Shown piece after piece: positions 10,448 to 18,776 of a stretch of DNA of 64,000 nucleotides. The translations under genes and the position numbers were made by a program. Position 1 is the first letter of the stretch. Each line of letters begins with the position of its first letter. The DNA is from Paractinoplanes bogorensis. Its GTDB lineage: Bacteria > Actinomycetota > Actinomycetes > Mycobacteriales > Micromonosporaceae. The stretch covers positions 1-64,000 of the forward strand of contig NZ_JAHKKG010000007.1 in assembly GCF_018829635.1 (NCBI RefSeq), in the 5' to 3' direction. The notes under the pieces are model-generated. The model was not told the DNA's origin and searched no databases. It saw only the letters and a list, made by a program, of their open reading frames with translations.

Positions 10448-10700
10448 CCGGCGTCCGTCGGTTCCACCCCTGCGGCGTGTGCTGGTTCCCCTACCGGCGT
10501 TCGTCGGTTTCACCCCTGCGGCGTGTGCTGGTTCCCCTACCGGCGTTCGTCGGTTTCACCCCTGCGGCGTGTGCTGGTTCCCCTGCCGGCGTTCGTCGGT
10601 TTCACCCCTGCGGCGTGTGCTGGTTCCCCTGCTGGTGCTCGTCGGTGCTACCCCGCGGCGTTCGTCGGTTCCCCGCCGGCGTTCGTTGGTTCTCCCCTCT
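10448..10700. repeat. 46-bp tandem repeat array
   Basis: Units begin CCGGCGTTCGTCGG at 10448, 10494, 10540 and 10586, with a degenerate copy at 10632 and decaying pieces to about 10740. Copies 2-4 are almost identical. Because 46 is not a multiple of 3, it does not encode a regular peptide repeat. It lies after the carbonic anhydrase gene. Confidence 0.92.
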
Positions 10701-10757
10701 GCGACGTTCGTCGGTGCCCCCTCCGACGTTTGTCGCCGTTCGACCCCCACCGTGTTG

Positions 10758-10787
10758 GGGAGGCCCACTGTCGATGGTGGGCCTCCC
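10758..10787 (+). terminator. 11-bp perfect hairpin before the VOC gene
   Basis: GGGAGGCCCAC (10758-10768) pairs with 10777-10787. No T-run follows. It probably insulates the VOC gene from the array and the carbonic anhydrase gene upstream. Confidence 0.5.
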
Positions 10788-10793
10788 TACCAT
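10788..10793 (+). promoter_or_regulatory. -10 box TACCAT for the leaderless VOC gene
   Basis: TACCAT ends 6 nt before the ATG at 10800. Confidence 0.55.
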
Positions 10794-10799
10794 GGGGTC

Positions 10800-11135
10800 A
10801 TGGACCTGTTCGCCGGAATCTCCGTCAGCGACTATTCCGCCTCGCTGGCCTGGTACACCCGGCTGCTCGGCTCGCCGCCGTCATTCGTGGCACACGAGAC
10901 CGAGTGCGTGTGGGAACTGGCCGAACACCGTTTCGTCTTCATCGAGGAACAGCCCGACCACGCCGGCCACTCCCAGGTCACGATCTTCGTCGACGACCTG
11001 GACGGCTTCGTCGAGGCCGCCGCGTCCCGGGGCATCGAGCCGGCCAAGCGCGAGACCTACGACAACGGCGTACGCAAAGCCGACTACCGAGACCCCGACG
11101 GCAACGAGGTCAACTTCGGCGGCGCGCCCCTCTGA
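10800..11135 (+). CDS. VOC (glyoxalase/bleomycin-resistance fold) protein
   Basis: The protein has 111 residues, one vicinal-oxygen-chelate module pair. SVSDYSASLAWYTRLLG and the C-terminal DYRDPDGNEVNFGG are the hallmarks of the glyoxalase/bleomycin-resistance superfamily. The activity cannot be assigned because the family includes lyases, dioxygenases and binding proteins. The ATG at 10800 is 6 nt from a TACCAT box and begins the first beta strand. The reading frame upstream comes from the minisatellite and is not part of the gene. Confidence 0.85.
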   Translation: MDLFAGISVSDYSASLAWYTRLLGSPPSFVAHETECVWELAEHRFVFIEEQPDHAGHSQVTIFVDDLDGFVEAAASRGIEPAKRETYDNGVRKADYRDPDGNEVNFGGAPL

Positions 11136-11162
11136 CCGCGCCCGGCCGACACCTTTGCCGCA

Positions 11163-11273
11163 CTCACCCCGCCCGTGCCCAGCGGCGCGCCGCCCTGACG
11201 CCGGCGCGAACTCGCTCGGCTCTGCGCTCCGCCGCTCTCACCCCGCCCGTGCCCAGCGGTGCGCCGCTCTGAC
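11163..11273. repeat. two direct repeats of 37 bp, 74 bp apart
   Basis: CTCACCCCGCCCGTGCCCAG and its continuation occur at 11163-11199 and again at 11237-11273 with two or three differences. They lie between the convergent VOC and lytic-transglycosylase-like genes. Confidence 0.8.
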
Positions 11274-11283
11274 TCCGCCTGGC

Positions 11284-12255
11284 TCAGCGGGTCATGACCA
11301 ACTCGGCCTGACGCTGTGACTCGGTGAAGTAGCCCTCGCGCCGCCGCAGCGCCGCGCACTCGGAGGCCGGCGCCGGCGGCTCGACGCCCATGTAGAGGGC
11401 CACCGACGAGTCCTCGCTCAGCTTCGCGACGTCATAGTTGTAGTCGCGCAGCGTGCAGGCCAACTTGTCGTCAACCGCGTACTGCAGGAAGAGCTCGCGC
11501 CGATCGGTGGCACCACAGTTCCGTCCGCCGACCGTTCGCGTCGTCATCCAGTCGAGGTAGCCGGCCGCCACATAGATCGAGAACCCGGTGTCGTAGATCA
11601 GATGCTCGATGATCTGGTGGTCGCTGAGATCGGTCCGCCCGAACTTCTCCCGGAGCACCATGCGCGCCGTACCGGTCTGGATCTGCGCGATGCCGACCGA
11701 GGCGCCCCGGGTCTTGGCCAGCGCCTCCTCGGCCGCCGCGGTCGGCGCGCGCCGCACCGGGTCGAGGTAGTTCCCGCCCTCGTGGTGCAGGATCGCCGCC
11801 AGCAGCACCGGGTCGACCCCGACGTCGGCGGCCGCTTTCTCGATCGTGCCGCGCAACTCGAGCAGTTCTTTCTCCCGGCCGCCGAGCTCAGGTGCCTCGG
11901 CCGCGGGCGGCGACGAGCCGGCGGGCGGCGACGAGGCAGCGGCGGACAGCGCGTCCGCGGTCACCGCGCCGACCACGCCGTCCGCCCTGATCTGCTTGGC
12001 CTGCTGGAAGGCGATGACCGCGTTCAGGGTGTCCTGTCCGAAGATGCCGTCCACGTCGAGAACGAGACTCGTGTCGACCGCCTTGAGACGCTCCTGCAGG
12101 GTCACCACGCAGGGCCCGGCGAGCTTCACACCGAGCATGGGGCATCCGGGAAAGCTCCGCTCCTCGCCGGGAGCGGCCCACGCCGGAGCCGGCACGACAG
12201 CGGCCGAAACCAGGGCCGTGACGAGGACGGCGGTACGAATTCCGGAGAGCTTCAC
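11284..12255 (-). CDS. secreted peptidoglycan-binding / lysozyme-fold (lytic transglycosylase-like) protein
   Basis: The protein has 323 residues. A signal peptide (1-28, APAWA) is followed by a peptidoglycan-binding type 1 domain (about 48-105, with DVDGIFGQDTLNAVIAFQQ), a Ser/Pro linker and a helical C-terminal domain. The latter contains LLAAILHHEGGNY and GASVGIAQIQ, the arrangement of an SLT-type glycosidase with Glu159 as candidate catalytic acid. It probably cleaves or remodels the cell wall. The GTG at 12255 has GGGAGG 5 nt before it; the longer ATG frame starts 51 codons upstream and lacks a signal sequence. Confidence 0.75.
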   Translation of the reverse strand: MKLSGIRTAVLVTALVSAAVVPAPAWAAPGEERSFPGCPMLGVKLAGPCVVTLQERLKAVDTSLVLDVDGIFGQDTLNAVIAFQQAKQIRADGVVGAVTADALSAAASSPPAGSSPPAAEAPELGGREKELLELRGTIEKAAADVGVDPVLLAAILHHEGGNYLDPVRRAPTAAAEEALAKTRGASVGIAQIQTGTARMVLREKFGRTDLSDHQIIEHLIYDTGFSIYVAAGYLDWMTTRTVGGRNCGATDRRELFLQYAVDDKLACTLRDYNYDVAKLSEDSSVALYMGVEPPAPASECAALRRREGYFTESQRQAELVMTR

Positions 12256-12396
12256 TGTGGCCTCCCAAGGATCGGCATTGTCAGCGACGTCTACTCCACG
12301 GGCCGCCGCTCCACCAGGTTCACCGACCGTCGCGAGCGTGTCGCGAAAGCTTGCGCCGTCCCGTGCGACGGCCGGTGCCTGCTTGCCGGCGCCGCC

Positions 12397-12402
12397 TAGG
12401 CT
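12397..12402 (+). promoter_or_regulatory. -10 box TAGGCT
   Basis: TAGGCT ends 8 nt before the ATG at 12411, the same hexamer as before the kinase gene at 338. Confidence 0.55.
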
Positions 12403-12410
12403 CGCCACCC

Positions 12411-13127
12411 ATGCACAGGGACCGGTTCGACCAGCTCTTCGACAACGGCCGCACCGCGGTCCTCAGCGGACAGCACCAGCGCGACATTCCGCCGTACGAC
12501 GGAAGTGAGCGCTGGGGGATCTCGGTGATCTTCCGCCCGGACGACGACGCAGTGGCCCGACTCGACGCGGTCACCCGGCAGGCGATGGCCGTCGCGGGCC
12601 CCGGACACTGGCCCACCGGCAATGAGCGGGCACTGCACATCACCGTACGGGCGCTGGAATCTCATCGGACCGGCGTCGCCCCCGATGATCCGGCTGTTGC
12701 CCGCTATGGCCGTGCTCTGCGGCGGGCCGCTCGGGAGGCCCGGCCCGCGCGCTTCGGGATCACCGGGCTGACGCTGACGCCTGGGGGAGTGATGGCCTGC
12801 CTGCGCCCGGACGACGATGCCGCCGACTCGTTCGCCGCCCGGATCGCCGACGAGCTCGGGGCCGACGCCGCCTATGAAGCGGGCTTCCACCGCGACATCT
12901 GGTATTCCACGCTGGTGCATTTCGCCGGTCCTCTCGCCGATCCGCCGGCGCTCGTCGACTTCGTGGCGGCCGCGCGGAGCCACCATCTTGGACCTGTCCG
13001 GTCCGACGCGGCCGAAGTTATCCACTGGCGCTACGACGGGCGGCAAACGGTCCCCGAAGTTATCCACAGGTCCACGATGGAGGGCGCGGGAAGGGTCGGG
13101 GAGCGGGCAGAATCGCGGCATGGCTGA
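12411..13127 (+). CDS. conserved hypothetical protein, possibly 2H-phosphoesterase fold
   Basis: The protein has 238 residues and I do not recognise it securely. RALHITVRALE (H-x-T) near residue 80 and WYSTLVHFAG near residue 164 sit where the two catalytic motifs of 2H phosphoesterases (2'-5' RNA ligase type) would be, but the second lacks the histidine of HxT in register. No signal peptide or membrane helix. The last 8 nt overlap the DinB gene, so the two are probably expressed together, although the DinB gene also has its own promoter-like box. Confidence 0.6.
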   Translation: MHRDRFDQLFDNGRTAVLSGQHQRDIPPYDGSERWGISVIFRPDDDAVARLDAVTRQAMAVAGPGHWPTGNERALHITVRALESHRTGVAPDDPAVARYGRALRRAAREARPARFGITGLTLTPGGVMACLRPDDDAADSFAARIADELGADAAYEAGFHRDIWYSTLVHFAGPLADPPALVDFVAAARSHHLGPVRSDAAEVIHWRYDGRQTVPEVIHRSTMEGAGRVGERAESRHG

Positions 13128-13638
13128 CCATCCGCAGCTGCATCCGTCCGAGCGGGCGCTGCTCGAGCAGTTCCTCGAGGAGCATCGCGCGTCGACGCTG
13201 TCCGCGCTCGACGGCTTGAGCGACGAGACGGCGGCCGCGCGCTTGCTGCCGGCGACCGGGATGACCATCGGCGGCATCGTGAAGCACCTCGCGCACATGG
13301 AGGACCTGTGGTTCACGCACAAGCTGCTCGGTGCCGCCTGGCCACCGCCGTGGGAGTCCACGGGCGGCGACGAGACGTGGGCCTGGGAGTCGGCGCGCCA
13401 CGACCCGGTGCAGTCGCTGCGGGAGCTCTATCGATCGGCGTGCGAGCGCAGCCGGATCGCCGCAGCCCGCTTCGACGACCTCGACCATCGGGCGGCCCGG
13501 CCCTCGTTCGGCAAGGCACCGGTCAGCCTGCGCTGGATGCTCATGCAGATGATCCGCGAGACCGCCCAGCATCGCGGCCATCTCGACCTGATTCTCGACG
13601 TCGTGCGCGCGGGTCAGACCGAGCGCCGACCGACGTGA
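13120..13638 (+). CDS. DinB/DUF664 family protein (possible mycothiol-dependent enzyme)
   Basis: The protein has 172 residues, a four-helix bundle of the DinB/YfiT superfamily. The three metal-ligand regions are visible: IVKHLAHMEDLWF near residue 58, and the C-terminal QMIRETAQHRGHLDLILD. In actinomycetes DUF664 proteins are related to mycothiol S-transferases; the substrate here is unknown. The start ATG is 6 nt from CAGAAT, a plausible leaderless -10 box. Confidence 0.8.
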   Translation: MADHPQLHPSERALLEQFLEEHRASTLSALDGLSDETAAARLLPATGMTIGGIVKHLAHMEDLWFTHKLLGAAWPPPWESTGGDETWAWESARHDPVQSLRELYRSACERSRIAAARFDDLDHRAARPSFGKAPVSLRWMLMQMIRETAQHRGHLDLILDVVRAGQTERRPT

Positions 13639-13677
13639 GGCCACGTCCCGCCGCGGCCCGGCGGCAAGCGGTGGGAC

Positions 13678-13905
13678 CTCATAGTGGGCTGCCTGCTGCG
13701 GCAAGACAGAGCGACGGTGGGCTGCTGGACGCGGCAAGTCAGAGCGATGGTGGGCTGGTGGCCGTGGCAAGTCAGAGTGACACTGGGCTGCCGCCCGCGG
13801 CAGTGCAGAGCGACGGTGGGCTGTCGGCTGCGGCAGTGCAGAGCAATGGTGGGCTGCGGGCCGCGGCAAGTCAGAGCGATCGTGGGCTGGTGGCCGCGGC
13901 CGCGC
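13678..13905. repeat. 33-bp tandem repeat array, about 7 copies
   Basis: Units with the core GCGGCAAGTCAGAGCGA start near 13698, 13731, 13764, 13797, 13830, 13863 and 13896. The unit is 11 codons long, so every frame through it stays open and gives a repetitive but meaningless peptide on both strands. It lies between the convergent DinB and coiled-repeat genes. Confidence 0.92.
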
Positions 13906-13937
13906 ACAGCTGCGCGGTGGACCCGGTGGCTCGGAGG

Positions 13938-14999
13938 TCAGCGGTGCGATTCCTCGGTGCGCTCCTCGCCCCGGCGGCGCAGGAGTTTGAGGCCGGGCAG
14001 GCCGGCGATGGCGAGGTGCAGGTCTTCGGTGACCTCGAGCAGTTTGTGCAGGTCGGGGCCGACCTGGTCGAGCTTGCCGAGCAGCGGCATCACGTCGTCG
14101 ACCAGGTGCGACCGCAGCGCCGGGAGCTGGTCGATCATCCGGATCGCGGCCGTCACCTCTTCGGCCGACAGCTCGTCGACGAAGCGCTGGGCCAGCGGGG
14201 CACCCTTCAAGAGCGTTCCCGCGTACGCCTCCAACAACCGACTCGCCTCCCGAGCAGCCGCGTCGGCGCGTTCGACCACGCCCTCCGCCCGCGTGCTGAC
14301 CTGGGTGGCCCGCTCGACGACGCCCTCGGCCGCGTCCGAGATGCCGACGGCCCGCAGCACCACCCCGTCCGCCTTGCCGCTGATCGTGTCGGCCCGCTCC
14401 ACGATCTTCCCGGCGCGCCCACTGATCTCCTCACCGCTGCCCACGACGGCCCCGGCCCGCCCACTGATCTCTTCGGCCGTGCCCACCACAGCCCCGGCGC
14501 GCCCGCTGATGTCTTCGGCCGTGCTGACTACGGCTCCGGCGCGGCCGCTGATGTCTTCGGCGGTGACTACCACGGCGGCGGCTCGGGCGCTGATCTCCTC
14601 GGCGGTGACGACGACGCCGGTGGCGCTGGTGGTGATCTCTTCGGCCGAGGTGACGACCCCGGTGGCGCGGCCGGTGATGTCTTCCGCGCTCGCCACGATC
14701 GTCTCGGCTCGGGCGCTGATCGCGGCGGCCTGGTCGACCACGCCGGCGGCCGCGGCGGTGATCGTGCGGGCCTCGCCCACCGTTTCCTCGGCCGCGTCGA
14801 CGATCACGCCCACCCGGCGGATCAGGCCCTCGGCCTCGTCGGCGAGCATCGTCACCCGGCTGACCAGCAACTCTGTCTGGCCGAGGACCCCGATCACCCG
14901 CACTGGCAGGGTGGCCACCGCGGCCGCTGTCTCGACCACCTGGCCGACGGTGGAACGGGCAAGTTCGGCGATCGCGGACGGGGACACCAGGAAACGCAT
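13938..14999 (-). CDS. alanine-rich protein built of 14-residue helical repeats
   Basis: The protein has 353 residues. About 13 consecutive 14-residue units fill residues roughly 66-250. The consensus is ISGRAGAVVxTAEE, with hydrophobic positions spaced as in an amphipathic helix. They are followed by a non-repetitive C-terminal domain with LSAEEVTAAIRMIDQLPALR and LLEVTEDLHLAIAGLPG. There is no membrane segment or signal peptide. The regular 14-mer resembles long coiled or apolipoprotein-like amphipathic helices and suggests membrane-surface or filament binding, but no function can be assigned. The ATG at 14999 is 6 nt from CATGAT on the minus strand. Confidence 0.8.
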   Translation of the reverse strand: MRFLVSPSAIAELARSTVGQVVETAAAVATLPVRVIGVLGQTELLVSRVTMLADEAEGLIRRVGVIVDAAEETVGEARTITAAAAGVVDQAAAISARAETIVASAEDITGRATGVVTSAEEITTSATGVVVTAEEISARAAAVVVTAEDISGRAGAVVSTAEDISGRAGAVVGTAEEISGRAGAVVGSGEEISGRAGKIVERADTISGKADGVVLRAVGISDAAEGVVERATQVSTRAEGVVERADAAAREASRLLEAYAGTLLKGAPLAQRFVDELSAEEVTAAIRMIDQLPALRSHLVDDVMPLLGKLDQVGPDLHKLLEVTEDLHLAIAGLPGLKLLRRRGEERTEESHR

Positions 15000-15147
15000 G
15001 CCACCATCATGCGCCACCACGTCACGTCCGGCTGGCAGTCACCCGCGGTGAGTGGATGTAACCCGTACGTCGATATTCTTTGTCAATCTCATATGTGAAC
15101 CAGGCTAGGACGCACATGAACCGGCGTGACACGGCACAATGCCAGGC

Positions 15148-16098
15148 GTGCGACGTACGCGGAATCTGGTCTTGGCCATCGCCACGGTGGGGGTCCTCGG
15201 GGGTGCGGGGTTGGTCGGCGTGAGCATGATGCGCGACTCCGGGGGCGCTCCGACCTTTCACGAGGCGGCCCAGGCGGCCCCCGTGCAAAACCAGGCACCG
15301 GCGCAGACCCAGGCACCGGTCCAGGGGCGGGTGAACGCCGCGCCGGTGCAGGCGAGCCCGAAGCCCAGCGCACCGACAAGAGCTCAGCAGGTCAAGGCGC
15401 TCGACGCCGCGCTGAAGAAGTACGCGGCGACGGCCCCCGAGTTCTCGGTCGCCGTGCTCGACCGGCGCACCGGGCAGCGCTATTCGTTCCGCGGCACTGA
15501 GAAGTACGAGACCGCCAGCGTGGTCAAGGTGCAGGTGCTCGCGTGTCTGCTGCTCAAGGCCCAGGATGCCCGCCGCGACCTCACCTCGACCGAGTTGTCG
15601 CTGGCCAAGCGCATGATCCGGCTCAGTGACAACGACGCCACGACGTCGCTGTTCGGCAAGCTCGGGCGGGCGGGCGGGGTCGGCGCCTGCAACAAGCGGC
15701 TCGGGCTCACCCAGACCAAGGTCAACAGCGCCTGGGGTTTGACCCGGACGACCGTGAACGACCAGGTCAAGCTGCTGTCCGAGCTGGTCGACACGTCGGG
15801 GCCGCTGGACGCCGACTCGCGCAAGCTGGCCTACACGCTGATGAGCACGGTCGACGACAGCCAGGACTGGGGCGTTCCGGCCGTGGCCAAGAAGGGCGAG
15901 AAGTTCACGGTCAAGAACGGGTGGCTGGCCCGCTCGACCGAGAACAACCGCTGGATCATCAACTCGGTCGGCCGCATCACCGGGCCGGGCACCGACGTCT
16001 CGATCGCCGTCCTCACGCACGACAACGCCACCATGTCCGGCGGCATCACCTCGGTGCAGAAGGTCGCCAAGCTGACCCGCCAGCACCTGAAGTACTAG
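15148..16098 (+). CDS. secreted class A beta-lactamase-fold serine hydrolase
   Basis: The protein has 316 residues. An N-terminal hydrophobic anchor (about 7-27) is followed by a Gln/Ala/Pro-rich linker and a penicillin-recognising domain. The SxxK motif is Ser124-Val-Val-Lys127 and SDN is at 160-162. The KTG triad is changed to Lys256-Asn-Gly. No convincing omega-loop ExxLN glutamate is visible, so efficient beta-lactamase activity is doubtful; a cell-wall peptidase or inactive relative is equally possible. GTG 15148 lies 7 nt after CACAAT and is preferred to the ATG at 15139. The 3' end is duplicated downstream. Confidence 0.8.
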   Translation: MRRTRNLVLAIATVGVLGGAGLVGVSMMRDSGGAPTFHEAAQAAPVQNQAPAQTQAPVQGRVNAAPVQASPKPSAPTRAQQVKALDAALKKYAATAPEFSVAVLDRRTGQRYSFRGTEKYETASVVKVQVLACLLLKAQDARRDLTSTELSLAKRMIRLSDNDATTSLFGKLGRAGGVGACNKRLGLTQTKVNSAWGLTRTTVNDQVKLLSELVDTSGPLDADSRKLAYTLMSTVDDSQDWGVPAVAKKGEKFTVKNGWLARSTENNRWIINSVGRITGPGTDVSIAVLTHDNATMSGGITSVQKVAKLTRQHLKY

Positions 16099-16320
16099 AG
16101 GCGCCGCCAAAGAAGTACCAAGGCGCCGCCAAACCAGCCAGCACCTGAAGTACCAGAGGCGCCGCCAAAGAAGTGCCAAGGCGCCGGCAAGGACGGAAGC
16201 GCCGACCCCGCACGGGAGATCGACCCAGCCCGCCAGCACCTGAAGCACTAGACGCGCCGCCAAAGAAGTGCCAAGGCGCCGGCAAGGACGGAAGCGCCGA
16301 CCCGCACGGGAGATCGACCC
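16079..16320. repeat. three copies of the hydrolase gene 3' end plus downstream spacer
   Basis: CAGCACCTGAAG, the last codons of the hydrolase gene, begins at 16081 and recurs at 16139 and 16234, each time followed by GGCGCCGCCAAAGAAGT or a near copy. Copies 2 and 3 also share GGCAAGGACGGAAGCGCCGA. Periods are 58 and 95 bp. The first stop codon makes the later copies non-coding. Confidence 0.88.
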
Positions 16321-16358
16321 GGCACGGGGAGACAGCCCGCGCACGGGAACGGCCGGCC

Positions 16359-16973
16359 TCAGGCCTCCGACGGAGACTCGGTCGCGGTGCCGGAGGCGGT
16401 GCCCGCACCCGCTCGGGCCTCGCGCCGCTTGGTGACGAACGAGTAGATCTGGTTGACGACCAGGATGAGCAGGACGGCGGCGACCACGCCCTCCCACGGC
16501 TCGGGGAAGATCGAGCCCCCGGCCACGCCGATGCCCGCGTAGACGCTCGACCACAGTGCGCACGCGGGCGCGTTGGCGACCACGAAGGTGCGCCACGGCA
16601 TGCCCAGGAAAGCGGCCGCCAGCAGCACCGGCACCCGGCCGCCGGGGATCAGGCGGGACACCAGCAGCACCGGGATCTGGCTCTTGGTCAGGCGTTCCTT
16701 GACCGAGACCAGGTGTTCCTCGTCGCGTAGCCAGCGCAGCCGCCGGGCCAGTTTCTCGCCGCCGAACCGGCACATCGCGTACATGGCCAGGTCGCCCACG
16801 TAAGCCCCGGCGGCCCCGGACGCGATCACGAACACGATGGTCACCGGATGGTGCTCGTGGAAGGCGAGGGCGGCCGACCCGCTCACCGCGGCGCCGGTGG
16901 GCACGATGGGGATGATGGCGCCGAACGCCACGACCCCGAACAGCCAGGCCATTACCCCGAGGGTGTACGTCAC
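16359..16973 (-). CDS. DedA/SNARE-associated family membrane protein
   Basis: The protein has 204 residues with about five membrane segments. GAAGAYVGDLAMYAMCRFGG followed by the loop with SRLIPGGRVPVLLAAAF is the DedA signature; family members are implicated in flipping polyprenyl- or phospholipids. The GTG at 16973 overlaps the upstream metallo-hydrolase stop by 4 nt, so the two form an operon. An ATG 7 codons later (16952) is an alternative start. The C-terminus is a charged, Ala-rich tail. Confidence 0.85.
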   Translation of the reverse strand: MTYTLGVMAWLFGVVAFGAIIPIVPTGAAVSGSAALAFHEHHPVTIVFVIASGAAGAYVGDLAMYAMCRFGGEKLARRLRWLRDEEHLVSVKERLTKSQIPVLLVSRLIPGGRVPVLLAAAFLGMPWRTFVVANAPACALWSSVYAGIGVAGGSIFPEPWEGVVAAVLLILVVNQIYSFVTKRREARAGAGTASGTATESPSEA

Positions 16974-17746
16974 GCGGGCGGGCCGATCGTCAGCGTCTCG
17001 CCCGGCGCCAGCACCCTCACCTCGGAGTCGGGGGCGGCCCGCTCGGCCAGGCGCGCGAAGTTGACGCCGGGCTCGCGGAACATGTGCGAGCGCACGCGGC
17101 CCATGCCGAGCGGCCACAGCGTGCCGTAGTGCACCGGCACCGCCCACGACGCCTTCGCGCGGCGCAGTGCTTCCGCACCCGCCGAAGCGTCGAGGTGGCC
17201 GTGCGAGCCCAGCGTGGGACCCCAGCCGCCGACCGGGATCAGGGCCAGGTCGAGCGGGGCCAGGTCGCTCATCTCGTCGAACAGGCCGGTGTCGCCCGCA
17301 TACCAGGTGCGGGCGGCGCCTTCGACGACGAAACCGATGGCCAGGGCGCGATCACGGGACCACGGGCCGCGTCCGCCGTCGTGCGCCGCGGGGACGGCTT
17401 TCACCCGTACGGAGGAAACGGTTGTCTCTTCGCCCGGAGCCAGCTCGATCGTGCGGGAGGCAGCCTCGTTGCCCAGGCAGCGCGCCACGAACGGGCCGGC
17501 GCCGCGCGGCACGATGAGCTGCGGGGTGCCGCCGAGCTTGCGCAGCGAGGCCACGTGGAAGTGGTCGGCGTGCAGGTGCGAGAGCAGCACCGCGTCGGGC
17601 ACCCCGGGCAGGGTCGGCGTCGGGCCCGCCATGCGCTTGAGGTGGGCGATGCGGTCGGTCAGCACCGGGTCGGTGAGCAGGGTCGTGCCCGAGTCAGCCA
17701 GCCAGACCGTGCTGTGACCCCACCAGGTGACCGATGTCGCGCTCAC
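16970..17746 (-). CDS. MBL-fold metallo-hydrolase (UlaG-like)
   Basis: The protein has 258 residues. SHLHADHFH near residue 55 is the HxHxDH zinc motif. TWYAGDTGLFDEM supplies the downstream Asp ligand and VPVHYGT the last His. The pattern fits the UlaG/YtkL-type hydrolases, which act on phosphate or lactone substrates; the true substrate is unknown. It is the first gene of an operon with DedA. The GTG start lies 6 nt from a TACCGT box on the minus strand, and the gene diverges from the lipid-kinase gene with 64 bp between starts. Confidence 0.85.
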   Translation of the reverse strand: MSATSVTWWGHSTVWLADSGTTLLTDPVLTDRIAHLKRMAGPTPTLPGVPDAVLLSHLHADHFHVASLRKLGGTPQLIVPRGAGPFVARCLGNEAASRTIELAPGEETTVSSVRVKAVPAAHDGGRGPWSRDRALAIGFVVEGAARTWYAGDTGLFDEMSDLAPLDLALIPVGGWGPTLGSHGHLDASAGAEALRRAKASWAVPVHYGTLWPLGMGRVRSHMFREPGVNFARLAERAAPDSEVRVLAPGETLTIGPPA

Positions 17747-17752
17747 GAGCTA

Positions 17753-17758
17753 ACGGTA
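17753..17758 (-). promoter_or_regulatory. -10 box TACCGT for the MBL-fold gene
   Basis: On the minus strand TACCGT ends 6 nt before the GTG start at 17746. Confidence 0.5.
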
Positions 17759-17810
17759 CAGAGCCTCGGGGACGTTTCAGCTGTTACCTCGTCAGGGCAA
17801 ACTGTGCCGC

Positions 17811-18776
17811 GTGACGGGACCCCGCAGCGCAGTCGTCGTGAACCCCACCAAAGTGGCCGATATGGATCTTCTCCGGCGCACCATCGCCGAGGGACTGGAC
17901 AGTGTCGGCTGGCCTGAACCCTCCTGGTACGAGACCACCCCCGACGACCCCGGCGAGGGTCAGGCCAAGCAGGCGATGGAGGAGGGCGCCGAGCTCGTCT
18001 TCGCGTGCGGCGGCGACGGCACCGTCCGGGCCGTGGTGACCGCCCTGGCCGGCACCGACGTGACCATGGCCGTGCTGCCCGCCGGCACCGGCAACCTGCT
18101 GGCGGCCAACCTGGGCCTCGGCGCCGACGCCGCGACCGGGGTGCAGGTCGCGATCGACGGCGGCCGGCGCCGCATCGACGTGGGTGTCGTCGACGGCCAG
18201 TGCTTCGTGGTGATGGCCGGCATGGGCTTCGACGCCCAGATGCTCGAGGGCACCTCCGAGGTGGCCAAGAAGCGGATCGGCTGGATCGCCTATATCGGCG
18301 GGGCGGTCAAGGCGCTGCGCAACCGGCCGATGCACGCCCGGGTCATCCTGGACGGACGGCCGCCGATGCCGCGCCGCCCGCGCACGGTGATCGTCGGCAA
18401 CGTCGGCCGCCTGCAGGGCGGGGTACGCCTGCTGACCGAGGCCGACCCGGCCGACGGGCAGCTCGACGTGGCCGTCCTCAGCCCCAACAACCTGGCCCAC
18501 TGGGCCTCGCTGGCCTGGGGTGTGGTCCGCCGCCGCGAGCGGGTGCCGCTGATGGAGACGTACACCGCCTCCGACATCGAGATCCAGTCGCTGAGCTACC
18601 AGCCGCGGCAGCTCGACGGCGACCTCATCGACCCCGGCCGCCAGCTCAAGATCACCGTGAAGCCCAAGGCGCTGTTGCTCAGCGTCCCGCGGCCCGAGGG
18701 CGACCCCGATCTCGCCTACGATGTCAGCGTCGCCGCCGAGGCGGCCGAGGAGATCCGAGAGGCGGCCCGTGAGTAG
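17811..18776 (+). CDS. diacylglycerol/lipid kinase family protein
   Basis: The protein has 321 residues of the DAGK/YegS/sphingosine-kinase fold. FACGGDGTVRAVV near residue 65 is the nucleotide-binding GGDGT loop and LPAGTGNLLA the second conserved motif; MAGMGFDAQML follows as in family members. It should phosphorylate a membrane lipid with ATP. It is the first gene of a run (kinase, YihY, PAP2, EEP) whose neighbours overlap or nearly touch, which suggests a lipid-phosphate turnover unit. Confidence 0.88.
   Translation: MTGPRSAVVVNPTKVADMDLLRRTIAEGLDSVGWPEPSWYETTPDDPGEGQAKQAMEEGAELVFACGGDGTVRAVVTALAGTDVTMAVLPAGTGNLLAANLGLGADAATGVQVAIDGGRRRIDVGVVDGQCFVVMAGMGFDAQMLEGTSEVAKKRIGWIAYIGGAVKALRNRPMHARVILDGRPPMPRRPRTVIVGNVGRLQGGVRLLTEADPADGQLDVAVLSPNNLAHWASLAWGVVRRRERVPLMETYTASDIEIQSLSYQPRQLDGDLIDPGRQLKITVKPKALLLSVPRPEGDPDLAYDVSVAAEAAEEIREAARE

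Noticed and set aside
10448-10700. 46-bp array as a CRISPR
   Set aside because: Units are contiguous tandem repeats without unique spacers, there is no leader and no cas gene; the same holds for the 33-bp array at 13678.
13684-15051. 455- and 596-codon plus-strand frames through the 33-bp array
   Set aside because: They exist because the unit is 11 codons long; downstream they are antisense to the 14-residue-repeat gene and have no ribosome site.
15148-16098. Antibiotic-resistance beta-lactamase
   Set aside because: The fold and SxxK/SDN motifs are there, but KTG is replaced by KNG and no omega-loop glutamate motif is evident, so resistance should not be claimed.
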